Positions 6,569 to 7,657 of a stretch of DNA of 7,657 bases are shown piece by piece; positions within the stretch are counted from its first letter, which is position 1; each line of letters begins with the position of its first letter. The DNA is from Clostridia bacterium (GTDB lineage Bacteria > Bacillota > Clostridia > UBA1381): assembly GCA_900770405.1 (NCBI GenBank), contig CAAGKL010000382.1:1-7657 (forward strand). The letters run 5' to 3'. The notes below the pieces were generated by a model, which worked only from the letters and a program-made list of their open reading frames with translations, did not search any database and was not told the origin of the DNA. Both the position numbers and the translations under genes were made by a program.

Positions 6569-6986
6569 ATGTGCAATACATGCGGCAGTCTGACCGTGTA
6601 TTTTGACGACCCGTTTCTGGGTGGGCGTGTTTGAAATCACGATGGAAAATATGCTTTCCGCAGCAAAAATAACCTTCGGCAGCGAGTCGAAAGACGCTGA
6701 AGTGCTCGAATTTGTTTTGAAGAACTACTATGCACTGCATTTCAGCCCGCCGAAAGCGGTTCACGTCAGGCAGATACCGAAAAATCCGAAAAAGCTCCGG
6801 CGCAGCATTGGCAGAACGCTTACAAAAAGCGGCTGCGGCACAAAATCGCAGCAGGCGCTCAAGCTTGGCTATGAGCAAAATAAAACCGAGCGCAAAATAA
6901 TAAGCCGCGAGCAGAAATTGTCCGAGGAAAAACGGCTCTATGAGCTGCGGCGTCAAAAAAAGAAGGAAAAGCATCGCGGAAAATAA
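6569..6986 (+). pseudogene. yjdF: YjdF-family protein, reading frame broken by a one-base insertion
   Basis: ATG 6569 follows a near-perfect AAGGAGGTG (6555-6563). Its frame encodes MCNTCGSLTVYFDDPF and then runs out of register to a TGA at 6632, giving 21 residues. The +1 frame from 6618 continues as WVGVFEI... to TAA 6986. Joined, they read SLTVYFDDPFWVGVFE, the conserved N-terminus of YjdF (DUF2992), and give ~138 residues, the usual family length. The rest is typical: FVLKNYYALHFSP, GTKSQQALKLGYEQNK, and a Lys/Arg-rich end RRQKKKEKHRGK. The break is an extra T in the TTT at 6614-6616 (CCGTTTCTGG for expected CCGTTCTGG). It could be a sequencing error, true decay, or, less likely, a +1 slip of tRNA-Phe from UUU to UUC. 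The molecular role of YjdF is unknown; in many Bacillota it is controlled by a riboswitch that binds azaaromatic compounds. A CxxC (C2, C5) occurs at the start. Confidence 0.85.
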
Positions 6987-7003
6987 TTTATTTATGTATA
7001 AAG

Positions 7004-7037
7004 AAAAAGAAATTCGTTTTACAACGAATTTCTTTTT
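7004..7037. terminator. Bidirectional rho-independent terminator between convergent genes
   Basis: AAAAAGAAATTCG (7004-7016) pairs perfectly with CGAATTTCTTTTT (7025-7037); two more T-A pairs can close the loop to TTAC. On the plus strand the stem runs into a T tract to 7039 and ends yjdF 18 nt after its stop. On the minus strand the other arm also ends in T bases, so it can end the PAS gene, whose TAA (7038-7040) touches the stem. Confidence 0.9.
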
Positions 7038-7657
7038 TTAGTCCTCTGCCGGCGAGTATATCGCATATAAAAGGTGTTTGCCGTCGTCCTTTTTCCTTAT
7101 TCTCGCATTGATGCGAAAACGGCGGTAGCCGTCCGCACCGCAGCTTATGCGAATGTTGCCCTTCGCATCGCGGTTTTCCGCGATGGCACGCCTGATTTCC
7201 TTTATCGTTTTCTCCCCGTCCTCCGAGTGAACGTAATTCTCCGCAAACAAATCCGTATCCGGTCCTATGTCCGTATGCCCGGTCATCTGCTTATATATTT
7301 TATTTGTGTGCAGCGCGGCGAGCCGGCTGCCGTCGAATTCGTTCATCGCCGCCCCGCAGACCAGGTTATCGAGCATTTCCTTATTCTTCTGCTCGGAAAT
7401 CCCGCTCTCGTTTGCGCCGACGCAGAAATTGAGATAAACCTGCCCCTTATAATCGCGCGATGCCTTGCCCGACATCATTATCCTTGTATATCCGCCGCTG
7501 CCGTTCAGAACTCGGTAATGCCCGCTTTTGGTAACGTCCTTTTCGAGCATCTCCCTGCCCTTCGCCCAGCTTTGCAATGTCCTCCACCACAAGCAGGCGC
7601 TCATTTCTCAGCTCGCAAAACCACGCATCAACCACCTTCTCCGGCACGCACTGCAGC
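7038..7657 (-). pseudogene. C-terminal part of a tandem-PAS sensory protein with an apparent frameshift, 5' end missing
   Basis: From ~7557 down to TAA 7038 one frame encodes REMLEKDVTKSGHYRVLNG... and ends in YAIYSPAED. Its upstream extension meets TGA at 7607-7609 and gives the implausible MSACLWWRTLQSW. The neighbouring frame from the right edge gives sensible sequence, VPEKVVDAWFCELRNERLL then VVEDIAKLGEG. Dropping one G from the GGG at 7558-7560 joins them as VVEDIAKLGEGREMLEKDV, which aligns well with the second half of a PAS_3-type domain (H/E-D-D...GHYRV...GGYTRIMMSG...RDYKG). A linker EQKNKEMLDNLVCGAA follows, then a second PAS-like domain from NEFDGSRL (FAENYVHSEDGEKTIKEIRRAI, then DGYRRFRINARIRKKDDG). 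The protein stops right after this PAS, so any output domain (GGDEF, EAL or kinase) would lie upstream, outside the window. The ligand and output are unknown. An alternative is that the first segment belongs to a GAF-like domain and more sequence is missing at the junction. Confidence 0.65.

Noticed and set aside
6603..6986. YjdF starting at TTG 6603 as an intact gene
   Set aside because: That start yields MTTRFWVGVFE, lacks a ribosome site and loses the conserved LTVYFDDPF strand, which is present in the other frame right after a near-perfect ribosome site.
7651..7656. PstI site CTGCAG near the right edge as a sign of a cloning junction
   Set aside because: The coding frame continues through it and a single six-base site is expected by chance; the left-end adapter shows a shotgun library.
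1..7657. CRISPR array, tRNA, rRNA, insertion sequence or phage genes
   Set aside because: No regularly spaced repeats, tRNA- or rRNA-like sequence, transposase motifs or terminal inverted repeats were seen on either strand.

Overview
The window looks like a fragment of a GC-rich chromosome from an uncultured Clostridia-type Bacillota (Oscillospiraceae/Ruminococcaceae-like, probably gut). The reasons are strong AGGAGG-type ribosome sites, consensus sigma-A promoters, an AraC regulator beside a glycoside hydrolase, a YjdF-family gene, and secreted multi-domain proteins with DNRLRE/CBM96-like modules. The first 18 bases are not biological: they match the 3' end of the Illumina TruSeq read-1 adapter. 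The true left end is therefore base 19.

Layout. (1) 19-2198, minus strand: the 5' part of a large secreted beta-sandwich protein with a signal peptide, two DNRLRE/CBM96-like modules, a LamG-like region and Ig-like modules. It is open at the left edge and has its own promoter. (2) 2389-2423: a hairpin terminator between this unit and the next gene. (3) 2449-3300, minus: a cupin/AraC transcription regulator. (4) 3301-3413: a compact divergent control region in which the two predicted promoters overlap. (5) 3414-6485, plus: an intact 1023-residue cytoplasmic glycoside hydrolase resembling GH106 alpha-L-rhamnosidases. (6) 6486-6568: a perfect-consensus promoter framed by an 11-bp perfect inverted repeat. 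(7) 6569-6986, plus: a yjdF homologue broken by a one-base insertion. (8) 7004-7037: a two-way terminator. (9) 7038-7657, minus: the C-terminal part of a tandem PAS sensory protein, also broken by an apparent one-base insertion and open at the right edge.

How the parts fit. The regulator and hydrolase form a typical sugar-sensing pair: the AraC protein probably senses a sugar and controls the divergent hydrolase, which would cut imported rhamnoside-like oligosaccharides in the cytoplasm. The secreted protein may bind polysaccharide outside the cell, but its link to the pair rests only on proximity. The yjdF and PAS genes look functionally separate. No clearly new multi-gene system is visible. 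The points most worth checking are the overlapping divergent promoters, the inverted repeat framing the yjdF promoter in place of the usual yjdF riboswitch, and the two homopolymer-type frameshifts, which together with the adapter raise doubts about base-level accuracy.
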